A stretch of DNA of 64,000 nucleotides, from positions 682,001 through 746,000 of the forward strand of contig NZ_CP087585.1 in the NCBI RefSeq assembly GCF_022200785.1, given 5' to 3'. Positions 20,045-28,010 of this stretch are shown here, in pieces. The position numbers and the translations under genes are program-made. The notes under the pieces were generated by a model. The model searched no databases. It saw only the letters and a program-made list of their open reading frames with translations, and was not told the origin of the DNA. How positions within the stretch are numbered: the stretch's first letter is position 1; each line of letters starts with the position of its first letter. Source of the stretch: Pedobacter mucosus (GTDB taxonomy: Bacteria; Bacteroidota; Bacteroidia; Sphingobacteriales; Sphingobacteriaceae).

Positions 20045-21285
20045 ATGGGATTTAAAAAAATCAAGGTAACATCACCGATAGTTGAATTGGATGGTGATGA
20101 AATGACCCGTGTTATATGGAGATTTATAAAAGATAGGCTTATAACCCCTTATCTGGATCTCGATATTAAATATTTCGATCTTGGGATCGAGCACCGCGAT
20201 ATCACCGGTGACCAGGTGACAATAGATGCCTCCGAGGCCATTAAGAAATATGGTGTCGGAATCAAATGCGCCACGATCACGCCAGATGAACAGCGGGTGG
20301 AAGAATTTAGGCTTAAGGAAATGTGGAGGTCCCCAAATGGTACGATCCGAAATATTCTGGTGGTACCGTTTTTCGTGAGCCAATCGTTATTGAAAACATC
20401 CCAAGACTGGTGTCCAACTGGACGCGTCCTATCTGTATCGGAAGGCATGCCTTTGGTGATCAGTACCGGGCTACGGACTTCCGTACAACGGGCAGCGGAA
20501 AGCTGACCATAACTTTCAAGCCCGATGATGGTAGCGACGGAAAAATCTTCGAGGTCTATAATTTCAAAGGGGACGGCGTTGCAATGGCGATGTACAATAC
20601 CGATGAGAGTATATACGGCTTTTCCCGGGCATGTTTCAATCAGGCCGTTACAAAAAAATGGCCGCTTTATCTTTCTACCAAAAACACCATCCTAAAGAAA
20701 TACGACGGGCGTTTTAAGGATATCTTTCAGGAAGTCTTCGAAAACGAATTTATGGATATCTTTTCAAAAGAGGGGATTACCTATGAACACCGTCTCATTG
20801 ACGATATGGTGGCCTCCGCACTAAAATGGAACGGAAACTTTGTATGGGCCTGCAAGAACTACGATGGTGATGTCCAATCTGATATCGTTGCACAGGGCTT
20901 TGGATCTCTTGGACTCATGACATCGGTTCTAATTACTCCAGACGGTAAGGTTATGGAAGCTGAGGCAGCTCATGGAACAGTTACTAGGCACTTTCGGGAA
21001 TACCAGGCAGGCAGGCCAACCTCAACCAACCCTATTGCATCAATCTTTGCCTGGACCAGGGGATTGGAGTTCAGGGGTAAGCTTGATGGGAACCAGCAAC
21101 TCATAGATTTTTGCCAAGCACTGGAAAAAGTCTGTATAGAAACGGTAAAATCAGGCAATATGACCAAGGATCTCGCGGTATGTATACATGGAAACGCAGT
21201 AGAGCATGGCAAGGATTACCTTTACACCGAGGAATTTCTTTCGAAACTTGATGATAATCTCAAGCTTGAACTGGCAACGACATAG
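20045..21285 (+). pseudogene. icd: NADP-dependent isocitrate dehydrogenase, frameshifted
   Basis: Two overlapping frames together make one 413-residue homodimeric NADP-type isocitrate dehydrogenase (oxidative decarboxylation of isocitrate to 2-oxoglutarate). The first frame carries [12 protein letters not shown] and [15 protein letters not shown]; the second resumes as [16 protein letters not shown] and runs through [35 protein letters not shown] and [12 protein letters not shown] to the stop. The break is at about 20359, where the sequence reads CTGGTGG; one added G restores the family sequence exactly. So a single base is missing in a G run. This is either an assembly error or a recent inactivation; nothing else in the gene looks decayed. 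Confidence 0.88.
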
Positions 21286-21409
21286 GTTATTTTTTAATTG
21301 GAATGGAGATGATTTTTGATAACGAAATCAGGATTTATCTTCTATTCCATGTTAACTGTCCTACAACTCTTCAAATATCTTTTTTTAGTCATACTTTGAT
21401 TTTATTTCT

Positions 21410-21789
21410 ATGAATGTCCCACAATCCTTTGCTTTTATACACGCCAAATGCCCAAGGTGCAGACTAGGTAATATGTTTTCAAACAATATGTATGGATTTC
21501 ACTTTTAGCACATGAATGAGTAATGCCCGGTCTGCTTTTACAGGTTGAGCGCGAACCAGGATATTTTTATAGGGCGATGTATGTCAGTTACGGAATGAAC
21601 GTTATCTAACTGCTCTTTGCCCGTATATTGACCTACATGATCACAGGCGATCTGAGTTCTTTCTGGCTATATATTGCCGTGCTTACTGTAGCTGTTCTAT
21701 TACTCGTACCGTTTAATTTTAGATATTCCAGGATCATGTTGTTGTTCTATCAAGCTCCGGGGATAAAATATGATCCAGGGACTAAATAG
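21410..21789 (+). pseudogene. Decayed DUF983 membrane protein gene
   Basis: The piece from ATG 21410 reads MNVPQSFAFIHAKCPRCRLG, with the zinc-ribbon-like CPRCR motif that opens DUF983 proteins, then meets a TAG. After it come CPVCFYR, a frame change, EREPGYFYRAMYVSYGMNV, another stop, and finally ILTYMITGDLSSFWLYIAV and PFNFRYSRI, ending at TAG 21789. The order and spacing match a whole DUF983 protein with at least two stops and a frameshift. It is clearly inactive, unlike the single-base lesions nearby. Confidence 0.75.
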
Positions 21790-21917
21790 TTATCGGAAGA
21801 CAGTTAATCGATAGTTTTCTGAGAACTGTTAATTGTTTTGTTAATGCTTAAACAGTTACCCTGCTTATATGTTTCTAGAATAGTAACCCCTCCATTCCAG
21901 AGCAAAATGGTGGGGTT

Positions 21918-22108
21918 AACAGCCTGCGGTTCATCCAGCTACCTTTCAATTCCCAAAAATCAAAGGAAAGGCAACCAAACCCTGTAACTTGAATTACCTT
22001 AATAAATACTTCAACCACTCGGGTGTTTTGCAAGATGTATTTTTGTATACACAAAAAGATCTTGCGCCCTACTGGTCGGGCATTTTCTCGGAACTCGAAA
22101 ATACTTAG
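21918..22108 (+). pseudogene. Possible fragment of an unrecognised gene
   Basis: An open frame without a start codon reads HPATFQFPKIKG, then LNYLNKYFNHSGVLQDV, and ends SGIFSELENT at TAG 22106-22108. The amino-acid mix looks protein-like rather than random, and it lies in the same decayed stretch as the DUF983 remnant. No family is recognised. The rest of 21790-22271 shows no feature I can support. Confidence 0.22.
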
Positions 22109-22271
22109 GACAAAAATAACATTAGGATTTACGTTAGTTTAAGGTTGAGATCTCCCATCATAAATTTCATTCAAGGCGCTATTGGCATAAGCTCTAATGG
22201 CATGAAAATTTAAATCAACATACTTAAGGCTTATATGTCTAAGTCAAATTTCGGGCATATTCTTAATTTTT

Positions 22272-22861
22272 TTAACGATATCTTGCTAAACCTAAAAAAG
22301 AAAAAACCATTTTAAGAACGCTAAGTTTTATCCTTAGTATCTTAACTGCATTGGAAATATGATACGAAATATTACTTTCTGTGACATCTAGTCTTTGTGC
22401 TATTTCCTTGTTGGAAAGATCTCTCTTTCTACTAAGCTTAAAAACTAGTCCCATCTTAGGAGGTAGGGCGTTTATCTCCTTTTCGATGTATATGCTAAGT
22501 TGTTCAGCCTAATTTGATAGTCAGTACCCTCGAGGCTAATAGCAACAAAGTTCTTCAAAAACGAAAGGTATTTGTTTTCAACCTTATGGCGGGCGAAATG
22601 ATCAAATATTCTAATTCTGATGCTGATATATAAGAAAGATGACAGTTTTCCACTCTCAGATATACTGGCTTTCCTTTTCCAAACCTTCATAAAAAGATCC
22701 TGTACAAAATCCTTCGACGTGTCTTCATCCCTAAGCTTCTTATATGCAAAGAGTAATAACAGATAGAAGTAGCGATCGTAGACTTCATTGTAGGCAAGAT
22801 GGTCTCCGTTTTTCCTACGTGTGATCAGTCCTGGGTCAGAAAAAGATTTATAGTTTTTCAT
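22272..22861 (-). pseudogene. ECF sigma factor, frameshifted between regions 2 and 4
   Basis: From ATG 22861 the frame gives region 2 of a Bacteroidota ECF sigma factor (YNEVYDRYFYLLLLFAYKKL, KDFVQDLFMKVWKRK, SSFLYISIRIRIFDHF), then runs out at 22472. A second frame gives region 4: EKEINALPPKM, then FKLSRKRDLSNKEIAQRLDV and SNISYHISNAVKIL, stop at 22272. Adding one G at about 22508 (the minus strand reads TTAGGCTGAA) joins them as ...YQIRAEQLSIYIEK. Like icd this is one missing G. No anti-sigma or SusC/SusD pair follows, so it is an orphan, either inactive or misread. Confidence 0.75.
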
Positions 22862-23213
22862 GATGTCATATTTTTCGTTGAACGAATAATATGAGCCCCC
22901 CTTAACCAACGATGCGGCCATGATATAATAGGGTCGGTAACTCGAAAAGTTTAGATGTCCAGCGGCTCTGACAAAGCCCCTCACCCGGAGATGAGGTTCC
23001 CAACAAATAAACATAAGCGAGTACCAGCCCTATAATATGTTTATAGAGTATGGTTGCTTCACTCACACTCGTTGGGCAAAATTGTCAGATCTTCGGATGA
23101 GGCTCGTAAGCAGTCCTTATTAAGTATGAAGTCCCGTGAATAGTTAGTGATCCCCAACGGGATGCACAGGCACCATAACCGTTTTTCTTCAATTTACCAG
23201 AAGGAGGACAAAA

Positions 23214-23369
23214 ATGAAAGTGAGCAATTTAGAAAAGGTTAGTATTAATAGAGCGAAAAACATTCTTAAAAAACATGGAATCTTAATCACCGACGATCAA
23301 GCTCAGAAAATTATGACTTTTATGGACATTTTCGCTAAAATTGTCATTAATCATCATACAAAGGTTTGA
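23214..23369 (+). CDS. Small protein paired with the serine recombinase
   Basis: A 51-residue frame (MKVSNLEKVSINRAKNILKK, ending AKIVINHHTKV) with a very strong ribosome-binding sequence, AAGGAGGACA, just before the ATG; such sites are unusual in this phylum. It lies 84 bases upstream of the recombinase in the same direction. Short proteins with an ILKKHGI...AxKIMxFM...AKIVIN pattern are, from memory, common next to Bacteroidota mobile elements, but I know of no function. Two helices are predicted by eye; it could be a recombination directionality factor or regulator (inference). Confidence 0.6.
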   Translation: MKVSNLEKVSINRAKNILKKHGILITDDQAQKIMTFMDIFAKIVINHHTKV

Positions 23370-23453
23370 TATTTTTTGATGAAAAATTGCGGTTAGATAT
23401 TTGTTTTAATGTTATTTTTTTCTTATATTACTTGATAGTCAACAAGTTGAATT

Positions 23454-25061
23454 ATGAATTTTAAGATAGCCGATTTATATATAAGAGTAAGCACAGATGA
23501 GCAAAAGGACAAGGGATATTCGCAAAGAGACCAAGAGGAGCGGCTGAGAAAATTCTGCGAAGTCAATAAAATTAAAATTAATCGAGTTTATATAGAAGAT
23601 TATTCTGCAAAAACCTTCAATCGACCTCAATGGCAGTTATTCATTAAAAATCTCAAAAAAAAAACGTCTCCAGTAAATCAGATTATATTTACAAAGTGGG
23701 ATAGATTCAGCCGTAATACGGCTGATGCTTATCAAATGATCAATATTCTGAAAGTTCTAGGTGTCGAAGCCTATGCTGTTGAACAGCCCCTTGATTTGTC
23801 TGTGCCTGAAAATAAGATGATGCTGGCATTCTACCTAGCCGTTCCGGAAGTAGAAAATGATAGAAGATCTTTAAATGTTTTCTATGGAATGCGTCGTGCA
23901 AAGAAAGAGGGAAGATGGGTCGCCTCTGCTCCTGTAGGCTATGTAAACAAAACTAGCGAATCAGGAGTGAAATACATTGCGCCACACCCGCAGTTTGGTT
24001 CAATCATGAAAGAAGCATTTGAAGAATTGGCAAAAGGAAATTTAGCTATCAATGAGATTTGGAGAAAAGCAAAATATAAGGGTTTAAAATGTGGTAAAAA
24101 CCAATTTTGGGTCTCGATGAGAAACCCTGTTTATTGCGGTAGGCTATTTGTGCCAAAACATCTGGATGAAGAGGCGATGATCGTTCAAGGACAACATCAA
24201 CCTATCATTTCACTGGAAACCTATAACGATGCGCAGGATGTTGTAGATGGCAGAAAGAAACACAATAAATTAAAAATAATGAGTCCAGAGCTTCTTCCTC
24301 TTCGTGGGTTCTTACTTTGTCCTATATGCGGTAGAAATCTTACAGGCAGTCCCTCCAAAGGTAAATATAAAAGCTACTTTTATTATCATTGCATTTCGCC
24401 GTGTAGGTTTAGGGTAAATGCAATTATGGCTAACCAGGTATTTGAAAAGGGATTGGCCAATCTTAAACCAATCAATGGTATGCTTGAGTTGTATGAAGAA
24501 ATTCTAAAAAATAACTTTGAATCAATGATAAAAGGCAGCGGAGAAAGAAAAAGAATATCCAAAAGAGACATTGATTCAATGAATATTAAGATTGATAAGA
24601 TTAGAGAACTGCTTATTAACGATCAAATATCTCCCGAGGACTATGGAATAATTAAAAAACAATTGGAGGAAAAGATTCAAAACTTAAAAAGGAAAATTGA
24701 ATCATTTAATAAAAATGAGACAAATGTTGATAACCTAATCAAAAATTTATCGAACACCCTTTTAAATATCGATAAGGCATATTTTGAGGCAAATATTGAC
24801 CTGAAACGTGAAATTATTGCTGCAATTTTTCCTGAAAAATTAACTTATTATCCTGATGGTTATCGAACACTTAGACTAAACGAAGGGGTAGCGTTAATAT
24901 GCTTGATTAACAACGAGTTACATAAAATAAAAAACGAGACAAACAGCTTAAAAACTGATTTGTCTCGTGAGGTGCTCCCGACGAGATTCGAACTCATATC
25001 GACGGTACCGGAAACCATAATTCTATCCATTGAACTACGGGAGCAGTTGCTGCAAATATAG
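23454..25061 (+). CDS. Large serine recombinase (integrase)
   Basis: Site-specific recombinase of the resolvase/invertase superfamily. The N-terminal catalytic domain (about 5-145) has YIRVSTDEQ with the nucleophile S13, and WDRFSRN. The recombinase domain follows (about 160-270; AKKEGRWVASAPVGYVNK), then a zinc ribbon (about 285-325; CPICG...C..C) and a coiled coil (about 355-430). Normal family sequence ends near residue 485. The last 50 or so codons run through the tRNA-Arg terminator and the tRNA itself on the opposite strand (LSREVLPTRFELI is antisense tRNA), so the end of the protein was fixed by the insertion. The gene is AT-rich, unlike the cargo. Confidence 0.92.
   Translation: MNFKIADLYIRVSTDEQKDKGYSQRDQEERLRKFCEVNKIKINRVYIEDYSAKTFNRPQWQLFIKNLKKKTSPVNQIIFTKWDRFSRNTADAYQMINILKVLGVEAYAVEQPLDLSVPENKMMLAFYLAVPEVENDRRSLNVFYGMRRAKKEGRWVASAPVGYVNKTSESGVKYIAPHPQFGSIMKEAFEELAKGNLAINEIWRKAKYKGLKCGKNQFWVSMRNPVYCGRLFVPKHLDEEAMIVQGQHQPIISLETYNDAQDVVDGRKKHNKLKIMSPELLPLRGFLLCPICGRNLTGSPSKGKYKSYFYYHCISPCRFRVNAIMANQVFEKGLANLKPINGMLELYEEILKNNFESMIKGSGERKRISKRDIDSMNIKIDKIRELLINDQISPEDYGIIKKQLEEKIQNLKRKIESFNKNETNVDNLIKNLSNTLLNIDKAYFEANIDLKREIIAAIFPEKLTYYPDGYRTLRLNEGVALICLINNELHKIKNETNSLKTDLSREVLPTRFELISTVPETIILSIELREQLLQI
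24924..24968 (-). terminator. Rho-independent terminator of tRNA-Arg
   Basis: On the minus strand a ten-base perfect stem (24968-24959 with 24943-24934, ACGAGACAAA and its complement) is followed by a T-rich run (24933-24924), four bases beyond the tRNA 3' end. It lies inside the recombinase coding frame, which shows that tRNA, terminator and integrase share the same DNA. Confidence 0.85.
24973..25044 (-). tRNA. tRNA-Arg (anticodon CCG)
   Basis: On the minus strand the 72 bases fold as a standard cloverleaf: acceptor GCTCCCG/CGGGAGC, D stem GTTC/GAAT, anticodon stem ATGGT/ACCGT with loop TTCCGGT (anticodon CCG, codon CGG), a four-base variable loop, and T arm ATGAG-TTCGAAT-CTCGT, discriminator A. 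CCA is not encoded. A TATATTTG element lies 8 bases upstream and a strong terminator follows. This is the apparent attachment site of the island, whose recombinase gene reads across it antisense. Confidence 0.96.
25053..25060 (-). promoter_or_regulatory. Bacteroidota -7 element of tRNA-Arg
   Basis: The minus strand reads TATATTTG, matching the TAnnTTTG -7 consensus, eight bases before the tRNA 5' end. A T-rich block lies further upstream, but no -33 TTTG at ideal spacing is clear. Confidence 0.55.
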
Positions 25062-25409
25062 AAAATCAAAACCTAATATTTTCTGATTTTCCAAAAATAG
25101 AATACACACATTTAACCTATTTTGGGGTTAATAATTGTATTTAACAACATGTTCTCTTATTGATTAGTCGCTTTCTTTAAACTAATCAATCCCGAAGTAA
25201 ATATAATCAAGGTAGATTTTTCACTATTTAATTTGAAACTAAACTAGCTGTGGATCATCTTAATCAATTAATTGATACAGCTTTTAAAAAAATTGTCGGA
25301 GTGATTTGAGTAATGACTTACTGCGAAAAACAAATGAAGTTTGATTATTATAGATAAAGAAAAAAGCGATCGGTTTAACTTTCTATATTTACCCTATACT
25401 ATATCAATA
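25062..25409. other. AT-rich intergenic region with two inverted repeats
   Basis: This region between tRNA-Arg and the FixL-like kinase holds a perfect ten-base inverted repeat with a 12-base spacer (ATTGATTAGT at 25159-25168, ACTAATCAAT at 25181-25190) and a perfect 14-base palindrome ATCAATTAATTGAT at 25263-25276. Both carry ATCAA/TTGAT half-sites like those of Fnr/FixK boxes, but not at the standard TTGAT-N4-ATCAA arrangement. No coding sequence is supported. It should contain the promoters of both flanking genes. Confidence 0.5.
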
Positions 25410-26600
25410 ATGAATAGATCCAAACTATTAGGCGCAATTATAGAGAATGCAATTGACGGAATTATTACTATAGATCAGAGGGGAATTATTGAACATTTAA
25501 ATCCGGCAGCATTAGCGCTTTTTGGTTATGAACGCGAAGAACTTGTTGGTCGAAATGTTTCGGTATTGATGCCAGATGCGGATAGCAAGCGCCATGATAC
25601 CTATCTTTCAAGATATGAACAAACCGGTGAAAAACACATTATTGGTGTAGGTAGAGAAATTGTAGGTAAACGAAAAGATGGTAGCGTTTTTCCTTTTAGA
25701 GTAGGAATAAGCGAGATTAAATTTAGCGATCGTAAAATTTATACAGGTTTTATTCACGATTTGAGTAAAGAAAAAGCTAACGAGGAGCAGATAAAAAGCT
25801 ATACCGAAAAATTAGAAATTAAAATTAAAGAGCGTACGCATGATTTAATAGAGCTTGTATCTGAACTTGAAATGGCCAAAGAAAATATGCAGGCACTTTT
25901 TCAAAAAGAAAAGGAGCTTAATCAACTTAAAACAAGATTTGTTTCTATGGCGTCGCATGAATTTAGAACGCCATTGAGTTCCATACAACTTTCTGCATCG
26001 TTAATTGATAAATATACCACCAAACAAGACACAACTAGTGTAGAGAAACACACTTTAAAAATCAAGAATTCGATTAATAACCTCACCACAATATTAAATG
26101 ACTTTTTATCGCTGGAGAAATTAGAAGCTGGAAAAGTTAAAGCCAGCGCCCAATCTTTCAATATCATTAGTTTTGCTGAAGAAATAGCTGAAGAAATGCA
26201 ACTAATGACTAAGCAGAACCAGCATATTGTTTATGAACATACGGGTAACACTTCTGATGTTTATTTGGATCCGAACTTACTGCGAAATTGTGTTATCAAC
26301 TTAATTTCTAACTCGATAAAATATTCGGGTGAGGATACACATATCAAATTTAGCACGAAAATAAAGAATAAAGAATTGATTTTAGAAGTCACAGACAATG
26401 GCATCGGTATCCCTCATGCGGATCAGCATAATCTTTTTGAGCCCTTTTTTCGTGCGAATAATACTGGCGATATTGCTGGAACCGGCCTTGGACTTAACAT
26501 CGTAAAGCGTTATGTGGGGTTAATGAATGGGAGCGTTTCTTGCCAAAGTGAACAACACTCGGGTACGGTTTTTACTTTAATGTTTAAAATCGAAAATTAA
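25410..26600 (+). CDS. FixL-like heme-PAS sensor histidine kinase
   Basis: Predicted oxygen sensor kinase of 396 residues: PAS (about 5-120), coiled coil (about 122-170), HisKA (H183 in SMASHEFRTPLS) and HATPase (GIGIPHAD, GTGLGLNIVKRY). The PAS domain matches the heme pocket of FixL: RHDTYLSRY gives H62 as the axial ligand and R68, and HIIGVGREIVGKRKDG gives R82, exactly 20 residues after the histidine, as R220 follows H200 in Bradyrhizobium FixL. No membrane segment is seen, so it is cytoplasmic. I start at ATG 25410; a TTG at 25341 would add 23 residues before the PAS. The cognate regulator begins four bases after its stop. Confidence 0.85.
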   Translation: MNRSKLLGAIIENAIDGIITIDQRGIIEHLNPAALALFGYEREELVGRNVSVLMPDADSKRHDTYLSRYEQTGEKHIIGVGREIVGKRKDGSVFPFRVGISEIKFSDRKIYTGFIHDLSKEKANEEQIKSYTEKLEIKIKERTHDLIELVSELEMAKENMQALFQKEKELNQLKTRFVSMASHEFRTPLSSIQLSASLIDKYTTKQDTTSVEKHTLKIKNSINNLTTILNDFLSLEKLEAGKVKASAQSFNIISFAEEIAEEMQLMTKQNQHIVYEHTGNTSDVYLDPNLLRNCVINLISNSIKYSGEDTHIKFSTKIKNKELILEVTDNGIGIPHADQHNLFEPFFRANNTGDIAGTGLGLNIVKRYVGLMNGSVSCQSEQHSGTVFTLMFKIEN

Positions 26601-26603
26601 TCA

Positions 26604-27635
26604 ATGAAAAAAAAGGTTTTAGTAATTGAAGATAATAACGACATCAGAGAGAGTACCGCCGAATTATTAGTTTTAGCTGGTTATGAAACTTTTACTGCCA
26701 AACACGGAAAAGACGGGGTTGATTTAGCAATAAGGCATCTCCCTGATATTATTCTCTGCGATATTATGATGCCCGAATTGGATGGTTATGGCGTTTTGTA
26801 TCTGTTAAATAAAAATCCTGCGACTGCTAATATTCCATTCATTTTTATTACTGCAAAAACAGAAAGAGCAGATATGCGAAAGGGCATGGAAATGGGTGCT
26901 GATGATTATTTGACCAAGCCTTTTGATGATATTGAATTATTTAAAGCTATAGAAAGTCGATTTAAAAAGAAACAGGAGTCTTCGTATTTTAAAGGCAACG
27001 CTACTGCCGACGAATCGATGCTAGATGAACTTATTCAGAAAGGAAAGTCGAAATTTATTCCAAATAAGCAGATTATTTATGTGGAAGGAGATGAACCGAC
27101 TCATCTTTTTTACCTGCTTAACGGTCAGGTCAAAGTTTATAAATGTCATAAAGATGGTCGGGAACTTTCATCTCATTTATATCAAGCTGGCGATTTTTTT
27201 GGTTATGAAAGCTTGTGTAATGGCGAAACATATGCTGATAATGCTGCAACATTAGCACAATCTAATATTGTTCAAATTAATAAGGCCGACTTTATGGAAT
27301 ATTTATTTAATCACCAAACGGTATCAAAGAAATTTATATCGTTGCTTTCTGCAAACGTTCGCGACCAAGGAAAGCAATTGCTGCAAATGGCCTACTTTTC
27401 TGTTCGAAAACGTGTTGCTGAAGCATTGCTGCAAGTTGCAGTTAAATTTGGAGATCAAAAATTAGATAGTTGTACCATAAAAATTTCAAGAGATGACCTT
27501 GCAGCTTTAGTTGGAACAGCAAGCGAAACTATAAGTAGAATGCTGGCCGATTTTAAAGATGAAAAACTAATTGATAAAACCGGCAACGCTATAAATATTC
27601 TCTCCATACAAAAGCTTAAAAACATTAAGCAGTAA
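26604..27635 (+). CDS. Receiver domain fused to a Crp/Fnr-type transcription factor
   Basis: A 343-residue regulator. Residues 3-120 are a receiver domain (ED at 9-10, phosphoacceptor D53, TAK, KPFDD). Residues 135-260 are a cyclic-nucleotide-binding-like domain, and the last 80 a winged helix with ISRDDLAALVGTASETISRML. The recognition helix ETISR is identical to that of Fnr/FixK, predicting a TTGAT-N4-ATCAA site. This fuses the roles of FixJ and FixK in one protein. It is four bases from the FixL-like kinase gene and surely its partner. I saw no perfect box in the window; TTGATGGCAATAAC at 27673-27686 matches eight of ten positions. Confidence 0.9.
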   Translation: MKKKVLVIEDNNDIRESTAELLVLAGYETFTAKHGKDGVDLAIRHLPDIILCDIMMPELDGYGVLYLLNKNPATANIPFIFITAKTERADMRKGMEMGADDYLTKPFDDIELFKAIESRFKKKQESSYFKGNATADESMLDELIQKGKSKFIPNKQIIYVEGDEPTHLFYLLNGQVKVYKCHKDGRELSSHLYQAGDFFGYESLCNGETYADNAATLAQSNIVQINKADFMEYLFNHQTVSKKFISLLSANVRDQGKQLLQMAYFSVRKRVAEALLQVAVKFGDQKLDSCTIKISRDDLAALVGTASETISRMLADFKDEKLIDKTGNAINILSIQKLKNIKQ

Positions 27636-28010
27636 TTAGTTTCCTAATACTTTTTAGATTTAAAACTGCCATTTGATGGCAATAACTATAGCCTTGTTGC
27701 TAAAAGTCTGAAATGTAATAACCGTCACTTTTTTTTCTAATCCCCCTCACTGCTTCATCGTTATTGAAACTTAGTTTTACATATAATTTTATATGGAAAC
27801 TACGGATCATCACGTACAATCCGTTTTAAAATTACAATTATTCCTTACCAAATATAAGCACACGGCAACCAGATAATAGAAATCTAGGGTGATCGTAAAA
27901 GAATTGAAGTCTAGTGATAAATCAACATTCATAAAAATGAATTTTTGGATCTGTATTGGAGAAGTAAATTGCTTTGCAAGCTTATGTTCTATAATTAAAA
28001 CTATGAAATA
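27636..28010. other. Intergenic region before the HemN-like gene
   Basis: No gene is supported here. It contains an imperfect Fnr-box-like sequence (27673-27686) just after the regulator gene and a perfect inverted repeat ATTCAT-AAAA-ATGAAT at 27927-27942, about 70 bases before the next ATG. Either could be a regulatory site; neither is convincing alone. A separate promoter for the HemN-like gene is likely in this AT-rich DNA. Confidence 0.35.

Larger units (their letters stand above)
1..24973. mobile_element. Putative genomic island inserted at tRNA-Arg (right end only)
   Basis: The DNA left of the tRNA-Arg gene differs in base composition from everything to its right; sampled lines are around half G+C in the cargo and about a third on the right. 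A large serine recombinase abuts the tRNA 3' end, the usual layout for integrative elements in tRNA genes. The cargo is metabolic and regulatory (C4-dicarboxylate operon, kinases, methyltransferases) and is followed by decayed genes near the recombinase. The recombinase itself is AT-rich, so the element is a mosaic. I found no second copy of the tRNA 3' end in the window; the left boundary is probably outside. That all the cargo moved with this recombinase is inference. Confidence 0.55.

Noticed and set aside
23430..23447. Short inverted repeat (ACTTG...CAAGT) just before the recombinase start as an attachment core
   Set aside because: The recombined end is at the tRNA, about 1.5 kb away; the repeat is short and could occur by chance. 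At most a possible operator.
23454..25061. The last 40 residues of the recombinase as a conserved protein domain
   Set aside because: They are the antisense translation of the tRNA-Arg gene and its terminator, so any matches in databases would be to other tRNA-inserted recombinases.
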